A DNA stretch of 64,000 nt, from assembly GCA_017654735.1 (NCBI GenBank), contig JADPYG010000088.1, positions 4,836,001 to 4,900,000 of the forward strand, given 5' to 3'. Below the pieces are notes generated by a model, which was not told where the DNA came from, did no database searches, and worked only from the letters and a program-made list of their open reading frames with translations. The position numbers were made by a program, and so were the translations under genes. The DNA comes from Vishniacozyma victoriae (Eukaryota > Basidiomycota > Tremellomycetes > Tremellales > Bulleribasidiaceae). Positions 11,014 through 21,610 of this stretch are shown piece after piece. Every line of letters starts with the position of its first letter. Position 1 is the stretch's first letter.

Positions 11014-12656
11014 ATGTCGCAAGCTACGACGAACGCAGCAGAGCTGGAAGAGGTGAGCATGGCTGCTGGACCAGCTGACAATAGCTACTTGATGCGGTAA
11101 AAGCTCTGATCATTCCCCACATACAGCGTGCCGACAATGACTCAGCTCGAAAATCAAATGTCGCCCCGAGCTCATCTCGACCTGTGGTGGTCGACTATCA
11201 TTCGCCAAAGGAGCTGGCGCCTGTTCTAGACCTCAAGCTTGAGGATGAAGGAGTTGGAAAGGCTGGACTGCTCGACCTGGTAGAGAGGACTTTGCAGTAT
11301 AGCGTCAACACTTGGGATCAGGGATTTATGGATAAGCTGTACGCGAGCACGAATCCAGTAGGAGTGATCTCGGAGCTTGTCCTCGGGGTACTCAATACCA
11401 ACGTACGTCCGTTTCGTTGATTTGACTGATGACAGGTCCATGTTTATCAGGTATCGCCGGTCCTGACGCTCATCGAGAAATATACCGCCAAACGTCTGGC
11501 CAACCTGTTTGGATTCAACGGACCCCATGCTGGTGGTATATCACAGTCAGGCGGGAGTGCTGGTAACGCCTCCTCAATAGTGATCGCCCGTAATACTCTC
11601 TACCCAGACACCAAGACGAAAGGACTAGGAAATTATCGATTCACTTTATTCACATCTGCCCACGGACATTACTCGCTCGAAAAGGCCGCTCAGATATTCG
11701 GATTCGGTTCCGATTCCATCATATCTGTACCTATCGATGAAGAGGGAAAGATGATCCCATCGGAACTGGATCGATTGATCCATGAATCAAAAGAAAAGGG
11801 CGAGACGCCATTCTACGTCAATGCTACTGCCGGTACAACGGTACTCGGATCTTTCGACCCATTCAATGAGATTGCCGACATTTGCGAGAAGCACAAGGTA
11901 TGGATGCACGTAGATGGATCATGGGGCGGGTCTGTGGTGTTCAATGCGGAACTGGCGAAGGATCGGTTGAATGGGGTGGAGAGGGCAAACAGCGTTGTGA
12001 TGTGTGCTCACAAGATGTTGGGCGTACCAGTGTCATGTTCCTTCTTGGTGGGCAAGGACATCAGGCAGTTCTGGAAAGCATTGACACTACCTGCTGGATA
12101 GTGAGTATCATACCTTCCAAGCTTGTCTAGCCATTGACGCCAGTCTATTCCACAACGACTCAACGGACGATGACAACTTTGAAGTCAACGACTTGGCCGA
12201 CCTCACACCCCAATGCGGACGTAAAGGCGATGCATTCAAACTATTCCTCTCATGGGCGTATTACGGAACTTCCGGTCTATCAGCAAAACTTGGCAATGCG
12301 TTCGAGCGGGCAGATCAGCTCATGACGATATTGGAGTCAGACTCCGACTTTACCTTAGTCTCACGCAGGCCACTTCCCTGCCTTCAGGTTGGTCTTTCAC
12401 AATCAATTTTGACGACTCAGTCTGATGATAGGTATGTTTCTATCATACCCCTCAAGGTATGGTTAGTGTGGAAGAAACAAGCAAGCGTACCTCCCACATG
12501 GCGAACACTCTGATCAAGAGAGGGTGGATGATCGATTTTGCCCCTGGGGAGAAAGGGAAATTCTTCAGAGTAGTCGTCAATATCTCGACATTACCTGGAT
12601 CAGTGAATGGACTAGTAGAAGCCATCAAATCAGTTGGCGCAGAGTACGTAGAGTAG
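11014..12656 (+). CDS. Group II PLP-dependent decarboxylase (glutamate decarboxylase-like)
   Basis: A pyridoxal-phosphate enzyme of the glutamate/cysteine-sulfinate/aspartate decarboxylase group, about 490 residues, probably cytosolic. The order of conserved elements is the SQSGGSAGN phosphate-binding segment, TSAHGHYS with the cofactor-stacking His, PFYVNATAGTTV, the HVDGSWGG Asp-containing motif, and CAHKMLG with the Schiff-base Lys. The later QCGRKGDAFK and the C-terminal FFRVVVNIS match the family. Five short introns are seen. It converges on the CSC1 gene, 301 bp away. Animal GAD-type enzymes make GABA, taurine or beta-alanine precursors; which substrate applies here is not readable. The stop codon region is repeated downstream. 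Confidence 0.92.
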
Positions 12657-12840
12657 AATATACATCACGACGATGCAACCAATCACAATCCACTACCGTA
12701 TTAGTACTATTCCTTAAAATCAACCACCTTAAAACCATTTCTATTTCCAATGAGAAGTATGTAAAGTAGAATATACATCATGACGATACAACCTTTCACA
12801 TTCCACATTAATAATATTCCTTTAAGAACAACCCCTTCTC
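12641..12840. repeat. Direct duplication of the decarboxylase 3' end
   Basis: Copy A (about 12641-12740) covers the last codons, the stop and the start of the 3' UTR. Copy B (about 12752-12838) repeats it with many substitutions. The shared core GTAGAATATACATCA is followed by similar spacing of CGATGCAACC/CGATACAACC and ATTCCTTAA/ATTCCTTTAA. Copy B is outside the ORF. Confidence 0.7.
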
Positions 12841-12957
12841 TACATTCCCAATTTTTACGGGTAGGTGGAAGTTGGGTTACACTTGAATGTGGTTTGGAAA
12901 AACTTTCTGATTACTCGAGGGTAGTCGCTCGAGAAAGACCCCGACCACATCCTCGCA

Positions 12958-15900
12958 TTACTCCTCCGCAGTAGGCCTCCTGACCGAAGGCCCCCTAGCC
13001 ATCTCATGAACACTTTCCAACCAACTTCCCCTCCTCGCGACGCCACCCCCATTACCAGGTACTTCAAGACCAGACTTTTTCAACCTATCTTTCTCTTTAT
13101 TCAATTCCTCCCTCTCCCTCTCTGTAAGCGCAGCTTCATCCTTCCTGACATTCCTACTAGCCAGCGCTTCTTCCTCCATTACCTCCTTGAGTAGAGCTCG
13201 TTGAGAGGCGGATACGGAAGCTTGTCGTTCATGTACGAGCATAGAGGATGTGCGGAGTATACCCGATCCACTACGCTGTGTTCCTCCGGCAGTACGATCA
13301 CTATTCCTAGAATTGATAGTTCCGGATCGCAGACGATTATGAGGTCTTCTTCCCGAAGGTGTTCGCCCCAAGCCACTTGCTGTGGGTGATCTACCAAGCT
13401 CGCCTGGTGTAGCAGCAAATGTAAGGTGTGAGGCATGTTTGGTACGAGGCGACATGGCCGATGATCCAGGTACTGGACCTGGGGTTCGAATCGACAAAGG
13501 TGGTGCAGTATGAGGAGCGAGGAAAGGATCATTCTCTTCATCAAGTGGTCGAAGGGGTAGTGTTTGAGACCGAGCAGATCCACCAGCATGCGGAGTGAAT
13601 TGACGGATTGGATCCGATTCGGATCGAATCGGTAATCCAAAGTCGGGCTGTGTAGCGCTATTGGGCGTACCGACCCTCTCTCCCGTCAGGATATTCGAGG
13701 TATCGGAATTCTGTCGGACAGGTCGTGAGGGCGTATCATCGTGTCCGGCCATGTCTGCTGAATGGGAAGTGAGATCCTGCATCGAGATCCCACTCTCCGC
13801 AGAAGTGACGGTATGCGGTTTCGGACGCCTAAAGGCGCTCATTGCAATAGCAACGTTCCTCAATCCCAATGTCGACCCTGCTCTCCTCACTCCTCCAATC
13901 TCGGAACCGATGAGAGGCGATAATTCCACATCATCAATCAACCTCCTCTCACTCTGTGCACCAGGTGAACAATTGGTATCGACAGTGGTATTGGGTGAAA
14001 CGGGTCCGTTGTCGGTCATGACCTCTTGCCATTTCGGCTCATGAATCACGGGCAGAGTCGTGACCTCGTCTTCCAGAGGTTCACAAGGCCAATCAGAGAT
14101 CCTGCCCGATCCGCCAGCCGAGGTGGTAATGGACAATCGCATTTCGACGGTATCATCCATATCAAGTGTCGAAAGTGGATCACGGGGTAACCAGAGGAAA
14201 TCATCGTAATCATCGGTATAAGCCGGTTGATCACTGTAGCCCCTCATACGCTGGTACGGAGGGATATCCTCCCATGGCGCAAGTGGGGGATGGGGGACGA
14301 CCAGGGAATTCGGCAGATCATGATGAATCGGTTCAGCAGGTACTTCGGCCATGCGTGGGTCCAGATCAGGAGAACAAAGGTTTTCAGGTACAGGTTCCTC
14401 TCGCGACAATTCGTCGGGGTGAAACGAAATCCAGCGGTCTAGGCGGGAGAAGAAAACGTGGTCGAATGGGATGGGTCGTCGGTACCCTGTAGGCGTCATG
14501 TGGCCGATAAACTTGGTAGCGAAATGCCATTTACGCAACCACGTCTTGAGCCTAGTGACGAGTATGTGGTCATTGGGAGCTTCCGAGTCCTTGAGCTCGC
14601 TTTGATCGCTTGGTGTCTCGGTCTCGCGATTGGGACAGGCATCTTCGTCACCGATTTCGTTCTCGACAGGTGGGCAAAGTAGGTCGGCCTCTTCTGCATT
14701 AAGGCTATAGATTAGCGGTAGTTCACAGGTGAGGAGTATATATACTCTTGGAATCTTCGGCGAAGCGCTCGTGTGATACTGCCATCAGCTTACCACATGT
14801 GGAATTTGACGTACATGAGCTTCGCAGTAAGAGTCAAGAAGAACAAGATCCCAGTAGTACCAGCATCTCCTTTTGCCTTGCCTACTTATAAGCTTGACCT
14901 ATACAGGATTGAATCAGCTTACTGAGGATAAAGAATGCAAACAAGACAAATTGCCCAACTGCCAGTTAGCCCTCGAACTGGAGATGAGCCGGAACTCACG
15001 GGCCAAAGCATCAAGACTGTATCGTAAAATACGTATACTAGATCGTTCACCATTCGTTTCATAAAGTCGTCCGTAAACATAAGTGAATTGTCGTTTCCAT
15101 ACAACTGGGACATCAGTTCGAGGTTCGATCAAGCTTGGGGAGACTTACGATAACATGCGCCATAATATACGAGGGCTACCATGTCAGCTGTGACCAACTT
15201 ACGTTTGCTTACTGAATGGAATGACGAGTGGGCTGATACGTCAGTCAAGCCTTCAACATAGACGCGAGACCTACTTGAGAATCATGAACAAGTGCATGAT
15301 CGCACCACCCAAGACTGATGGTCAGCTTTCGTCCGAAGTCATTCAAGACAGCATACGTTGATAGGGGACCTGAGAGAAATGACTGAACGTAGGACTACCA
15401 TCAGCTTCTACTTCTAATAGGGGGACATACTGTTCAGTCCTAGAGTCCCTCTGTCGAGGCAGCTTCGAGACTCGCGTCCTGAAGACGTAAACAATAGCGG
15501 GAAGCTGTATGTCAGCTGAAGCATGAATTCAAAATAGCTGACATACCCCAAATCTAAAGATCTCAAAGCAAGGCTGGATAGCAACCTGAAGTAAGATATA
15601 AGAAGCAAAGTACGGTGCGGCGATAGGCTAAATGTCAGCGTAGCCTCAAGCAGGAAAGAGGAAATGTACGAAAGAAGAAGCGATGACTGGAAAGGGATCA
15701 AAGTTGTTTTTCTGGAACGCAGTGAGGTAAGCTTCGATAGCAGTTTGACCGATCTATCCATTAGCTACGCTCTACGAGCGAGGCATCGACATACAGCAAA
15801 GAAAACAACAGCATTGACCATGACTTCTCATCAGCTATATCATTTCTCACGGATTATGGGACATACGGAATTTCCAGAATCGTTCCATGACTGAATTATG

Positions 15901-18244
15901 GATTTCTTTCCTCGTCACTATCGTCTGTGCTTTATTGGCGACGACCAGGAGGATCGGGCAAATAGCGATAGTGAGCAGAGCGACCAAGATGACTGGAGCG
16001 AGGGATGTGATTGTTTCAGCGGAATTCGGGTTTGCTTCCAGCCATTTTTGGAGAGGAGGTAGGAAGCCGCCAATATTAGATAGGGAGGTTAAAGAACAGA
16101 AGAGCCCGACTGGAAAGATCTATCGTCAGCTTAATTCATACAGGGAAACATACCCATGCAAGGGTGAATGCCCAGACTCCAATAAAAGTCACCCAACTCC
16201 TGATCAATTCCGACCTGTACACACTCCTCCCAAGACGTGGCCAGAGAAGATCCGTCCAGTCGGGTGCTGGGAGGGTATGGCACGCTAGAGACCGCTTTGG
16301 ATGATTATCGAGGATCCTTAATGCCAGCCTAGCTGTGCGGGCATCTTTGAAACTGACAAAAGCGGTTGAAGCGGCTTGATATTCGTCCAATTCTTTGTCT
16401 CTGGCGTCGTCGAGCAGCATAGTCAAGTAGACTAGCTTGGTGGTGAGGTAGTCGATAAGAGGGGCGTTCTTGTCTCGCCAGATGGAAGCCACCTTGAGGT
16501 GAGTGAGGGCTTGGTAAGGATCGAGTAGTTCGCGCGGCAGTGAATGAAGGACCTGCCATCAGTCTTGCCCCTATGAATTGACTTACATCCCACACGGTTT
16601 GGTCCGTCTTGCCCAGCTGGGCATCTTCGTCGTCGACATATTCGGAAAGCGCTTTCGTCAAGAGGTCGAGTCGTTGAGTCTTTGTAATGCAACCTGGTAT
16701 CCTAGTGTCACGATCCAATTTGCCATCCACCAAGCCATTGTTCGATTTCTTGAGTACTTCGAGGGAATGAGGCGTAGGGTAAAACTTGGCCTTGTGCTTT
16801 CTCACCGCGATCAGGACACGTTGTGCTAATTCCACATGTGCCTGACGTCAGCGACGCATTTGTAGGAGACGTACCATCTCAAGCTGCCGGAGGACTTTTG
16901 TCCGACGGTCCCTCAAACTAAAGATTGATCCAAGCTTGCGCACAAGAATAACCTCGTCCACTACGCTTGAGCATTTTTCGTCACCATTCATAATTGCACA
17001 TCCATCGCCTGATGATCCGCCTTTCTCCATCGAGGGTGCAACTGGGGGAAGACCAAGGTTCCGGCGACTTGTATGGAATTTGTGGACGAGTGCGCCTGGG
17101 TACAAGAGGAAATGGCGACCACTTTCGCTTGATGGGCGAGTGCCGGTGATTGCGGGTGGTACGATCATGTCCATAGCTGTTGCTTCGCCTTTACGCATCC
17201 GGTGTAGTTTGATGTAATAGTCGAAATAGTCTTGCAATGTTTGCTCGTCACGCACTGCCGTTGGCTCCCATCAGGTCCAGATATGAAAGAGACTCACTGT
17301 CAGGAGGAACATTGATAACCATCAAAGTCCTAAACTTCTTGATTCCCTCCGACTGATCCGCAACTGCCCACCCATCGTTATCTTCCCTCAGTAACCCTTC
17401 CTCCCCTCTCGACACCTGTCTCTTTTCCCCACGAGCCTGTTCGACCTTTTTCCTCAATCGCGCAATCCCTCTGCGTCGGTATGCTAAAGCGCCCCATCCG
17501 ATCCATAATGCGGTGCATGTCCAAGTGATCGATATCCACCATACCAGGACTGCGTGGACCCAAAGCCATTTAGACCCCGAGGAGGAGACTAGTCCATCGA
17601 TTCCAGCGCGAAGCATTGATGTCTTGTTGATGTTGTCTGGAGCGTAGAGCATGTGTAGGGGAAGCAAGATCGGCAGGACGATCAAAGTCTGGAGTAGAGT
17701 ATAAAAGACTGTTTCATTAGCTCATACACCCAGCTCGGACGCGCTTGGACCTACAGCAACCCCTTAGAAACCTAGCATGGAGCGTCAGATCCAATCCACA
17801 CTTTTCAGGCATATCCCTCTCCCTGACCCTCAATGATGAAATGATCCACATTAACGGCCATCGCGGTAAAGGCGGTCCACGATTCAAAGCCCAAGATCGA
17901 GGTTGATAGATGTATCCAAACTCCCAACTCTCTCGATCCCCTATCCTCTCCCGTTCCACAGCCAACTTTTCATCCTTCGTATACGTCGAATTCCATAATG
18001 CCTTTCTACTAGACTGCGGGCCGGGAGTGCGTGTTTTCCATCGTTTCCACGCGCGAGTGCACGCTTGATATAGGCGAACTGGGATTCGTCGAAATGTACC
18101 CCTCCTACCGCGTCGTCGTGGTATGCGAACTTCTATCTCGTACCCTACAAGACAGATACCGGCGATACCGATAGTGAGCCATAAATTCTTGACCAAACCA
18201 GAATAGGCGGCAGTGTAATCTTTTCGAGAGTCGAGGTCCGCCAT
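12958..18244 (-). CDS. CSC1/OSCA (TMEM63)-type stress-gated cation channel
   Basis: A calcium-permeable, osmotically gated channel family (DUF221/RSN1 group) at the plasma or internal membrane. The start at 18244 (MADLDSRKDYTAAYSG) is followed by a first membrane helix and the segment SWEFGYIYQPRSWA. The CGLDLTLHARFLR stretch is typical of the family N-terminus. A cytosolic RNA-recognition-like domain follows (RTLMVINVPPD). Then come YQAASTAFVSFKDARTARLA and many small exons encoding the helix bundle (about 16.2-14.6 kb). The last exon (14538-12958) gives a roughly 500-residue Ser/Pro/Arg-rich disordered tail, much longer than in plant or yeast relatives. The exact exon chain through the helices was not fully resolved. 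Family call firm. Confidence 0.88.
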
Positions 18245-18632
18245 AGCTCGAGCTTTGCGTTACGGGACCACTAAATTGACGATTGGTGGCTTTTACAGAG
18301 ATGATACAGTATTAATGGGACGGAAGGATACAGAGACTATGAAAGAAACATGGTACTAGAGTCCAAAAACAATGGGAGAATACAATGAAGGGAATTGATC
18401 ACTGCTATTCTAAGGTTAGATCGTGCAATAGTGTATTACGGCAATTTACAAAATGTAGACAGGTTGAAACGCGTACTCGTAAAGACAATGATGAGCTGCG
18501 ACACTGACTTTGTCTTGATTTTCTGATCACTATACGCCATATACACAAGCAGGGAACGTTCCCGTAAGCACTCGACAACCAATCATCCCAGCATATCTTG
18601 GTGAGCCCTCTCTCTACCATTTCGGAAGACTT
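18245..18632. promoter_or_regulatory. Divergent promoter, CSC1 channel / helicase
   Basis: A 388-bp AT-rich bidirectional upstream region. No gene or striking motif was seen. Confidence 0.4.
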
Positions 18633-21216
18633 ATGCTCATATCCAAGCTGCTCCCTCTACTCCGACAGGCAGTCCCGCCGACGACATATAGTCCAGCGCG
18701 GCTAGCCCTTTCTCGAGCGTATCATATCGGCCCAGACCATTTCACTCAGCTCTCTAATATTCGCAAACGAAGCTCTAAACGCCGGAAAAGGGAGAATGCA
18801 GCCATGCCGAAAGCTCCAAAATCCAAGAAAAAGGGCAACAAGTTCTATGCCGTCAGAGTAGGCAGGACGCCGGGGGTATATCAGACTTGGGATGAGTGCG
18901 AAATGCAGGTAAGGTCTCTGATTGCAGACGATGATTGTAGCTGATGTTTAGGTGAAACAATACCCGGGTGCTGTACATAAAGCGTTCAAAACGGAAGATG
19001 AAGCTGCGGTATGTGATCACCTTTGCTTTTGATATATGCTGATGGTAGACCTTCCTTGGTAGTCAGGCGATGTCGCAGTGGTCGAATGGTGTACCACCAG
19101 CACTTCCAGCTGAGCCCGACTCTACTCTCGACGGACCTCCATCATCGTTTGACGCAGGAGCCGATTTTGTCCCATTCACTGGAACCACCACCGAAGCCAC
19201 GGATCCAATCTTGTCGCCTCAACAATCAGATATCCTGAAAAGAATATTAGAAGGCGAAAATTACTTTTTCACCGGATCAGCTGGAACTGGTAAATCCGTC
19301 TTGTTACGAGCAATCATCAAAGCGTTCAGAGAAAGGGAGAAAGAAGAATTAGCAAACGCCCCGGGACTTATCGAAAAATTGTGGCAGGAGTACATCCAGA
19401 CTGGTGGAAAGAGTAAAGCGCCCGGAACGGAGAAGGTCTCAAGGTGGAAGCTTGGAATTACGGCTAGTACTGGAATGGCCGGAGTGTGAGTTTGCAGAGT
19501 CTTGATGGCGCTGATGGTAGGAACATTGGAGGATCTACTCTACACTCCTGGTCTGGAATCGGATTGGGGAAGCTCCCAGTTGCCAAGCTTACAGAGATGA
19601 TAAGAAAGAACAATATCGCGGTGGAAAGGTGGAGAACGACGGGGGCACTGATCATTGATGAAAGTGAGTTCCTGTCGTTACCAGTCGAGTCCTGAGAGTA
19701 TGCTAATGAGCAGTATCGATGGTAGACGGCACACTATTTGACAAGATCGAGCAAATCGCACGAACCATACGAGGAAACGACCAGCCATTCGGTGGGCTGC
19801 AGGTGAGCTTGGCTGATACGCAATCTCTGTGTCCTGTAGCTGATACCTAGCTTATCGTATCTGGCGATTTCTTTCAACTTCCCCCAGTCTCGCGACCAGG
19901 CGAACCAGACTACAAATTCGCATTCGAAGCTACATGCTGGCCAAAACTCTTTCCGAGGGAAAACATGTCGGGTCTCACTCGAGTGTTTAGGCAGAAAGAA
20001 GACGATTTCGTTAAACTCCTAGAAGGGATGCGAAAGGGGATCGTCAGACCTCAAGATACTGCATTACTGGCGAAATGTAATCGTCAGATCAAGTACGATG
20101 ATGCGATAGAGCCTGTTGGATTGTAAGCTTCGTGTACCTCGGTCAATGATAAGCTGATGGAAAGGTACCCCTCGAAAGTGGAAGTTGCCAATATCAATAA
20201 TGCTCGACTTCAAGCTATCAATGAACCTGTCCACCAGTACATGGCCCATGATTCGCCTGGGGTCAATTCAAAAGGATATACCTTGTCGCAACAGGAAGCT
20301 ACCGAGTGTCTTGATCGGAACACTTTGTGGGTCAAGGAGTTGCATTTGAAAAAGGGAGCTATGGTTATGCTTGTTACGGTGTGTTCTCTGTTCCTGTGAT
20401 AATCCCGCGCTGACGGAGTAGAACATGCAGGTAGGCTAATGTATATTTGTTGCCGAGTGAATACTGACGTACAGGACAATACCCTCGTAAATGGATCTAC
20501 AGGTGAGCTTGCTACAATCAAGCGCGACGTCCGCTGACGTCCAGGACTCGTGATCGGCTTCATGACAGCAGCCGAAGCGATCAAGCGCCAAATCTACATC
20601 CCAGGAACAGTAATGGCCTACCTCCCCTCCCTAGACCCCACGATCGAATGGCCAGTCATCGAATTCGTCAAAGCGAAATACGCTTCAGGCGAACATCCAG
20701 CTCTCACCTTGATCCCTCAGATGTCGGTGGACGTGATGAATGCCCAAGGAACGGTAGAGGCGTTACGGCAGCAGATCCCGTTGATCCTTGCTTGGTAAGC
20801 TACGTCGGACTCTGATGGTCACATAGCTGAAGGGTAGGGCATTGACTATACATAAAAGTCAAGGACAGACTATTGAGCGGGTCAAGATTGACTTGAACAA
20901 GATCTTTGTCGAGGGTAAGCTATATTGCACTTGGGACCAGCTGATAAGTAGGTCAAACATACGTAGCGATATCCCGAGCAGTCAGTTTAGAGACTTTAGA
21001 AATCAGAGGGTTCTCATCAAACAAGTACGTCCCTTGTTTCATCTTCATCAACATCAAACATCAATCATCAATTGAATTGTCTCGACGTTTACTGATGGTA
21101 GGGTGATGGCACATCCTAGGGTTATCAAATGGGCAGCACCACTCGAAGATGCTCAGGCGAATGAGGAGGAATGGGATGATTTATTGGCTAATCACGAATT
21201 TGACGAAGCGATATGA
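18633..21216 (+). CDS. PIF1-family DNA helicase with N-terminal RNase H1 hybrid-binding domain
   Basis: A 5'-3' SF1B helicase fused to an RNA:DNA hybrid-binding domain. Residues 1-32 (MLISKLLPLLRQAV...) are basic, hydroxylated and leucine-rich, like a mitochondrial presequence. Residues 42-70 are Arg/Lys-rich. Residues 70-115 are a clear RNase H1 N-terminal/Cauli_VI domain (FYAVRVGRTPGVYQTW, ECEMQV, YPGAVHKAFKTEDEAATFL). Walker A GSAGTGKS is at 187-194. Further motifs are ITASTGMAGV, GGSTLHSWSGIG, ALIIDEISM (Walker B), SGDFFQLPPV, TRVFRQ, LTIHKSQGQT and TYVAISRA. There is no RNase H catalytic domain. Introns in the domain (after EMQ and after DEAA) are phase 0. PIF1 helicases unwind G-quadruplexes and R-loops in nucleus and mitochondria; targeting to hybrids is inferred from the fusion. 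A second PIF1 gene follows 394 bp downstream. Confidence 0.93.
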
Positions 21217-21610
21217 GTTACGATTAACGATCTACGATTACTGCATTATTGCATCACTGTATATATAATATGAAGGAAGGCATACTATGATATGATGAAT
21301 GAAGGAAACTGTATGGAGAAGGTTGAGTGATGTTGTTGTAATCATTCAACCCTAGTTGATGAGTACTCTGATTGTCGTTTCCCTTCCTCTTCCTTCTTTT
21401 ATACTTCTCTTCCCTCACTTCTTCTCATCACTCTCACTGCTTATAACAGTGACATACATTATATACCCGACAGACTTTCTACCGGAGTAGCTTCAGATGG
21501 CTGACGACGCCTTCTAGTCTGTGACCGATCTCGTACAACATCGATTTCATTTCCCTTCCTTCCTCCCAAATAATTCAACTATTAACCCCAACCATTAGAC
21601 AATCACATCA
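21217..21610. promoter_or_regulatory. Spacer between tandem PIF1 genes
   Basis: A 394-bp AT-rich stretch with pyrimidine-rich tracts (CTTCCTCTTCCTTC) before the second helicase, typical of fungal 5' UTRs. No gene was seen. Confidence 0.4.
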
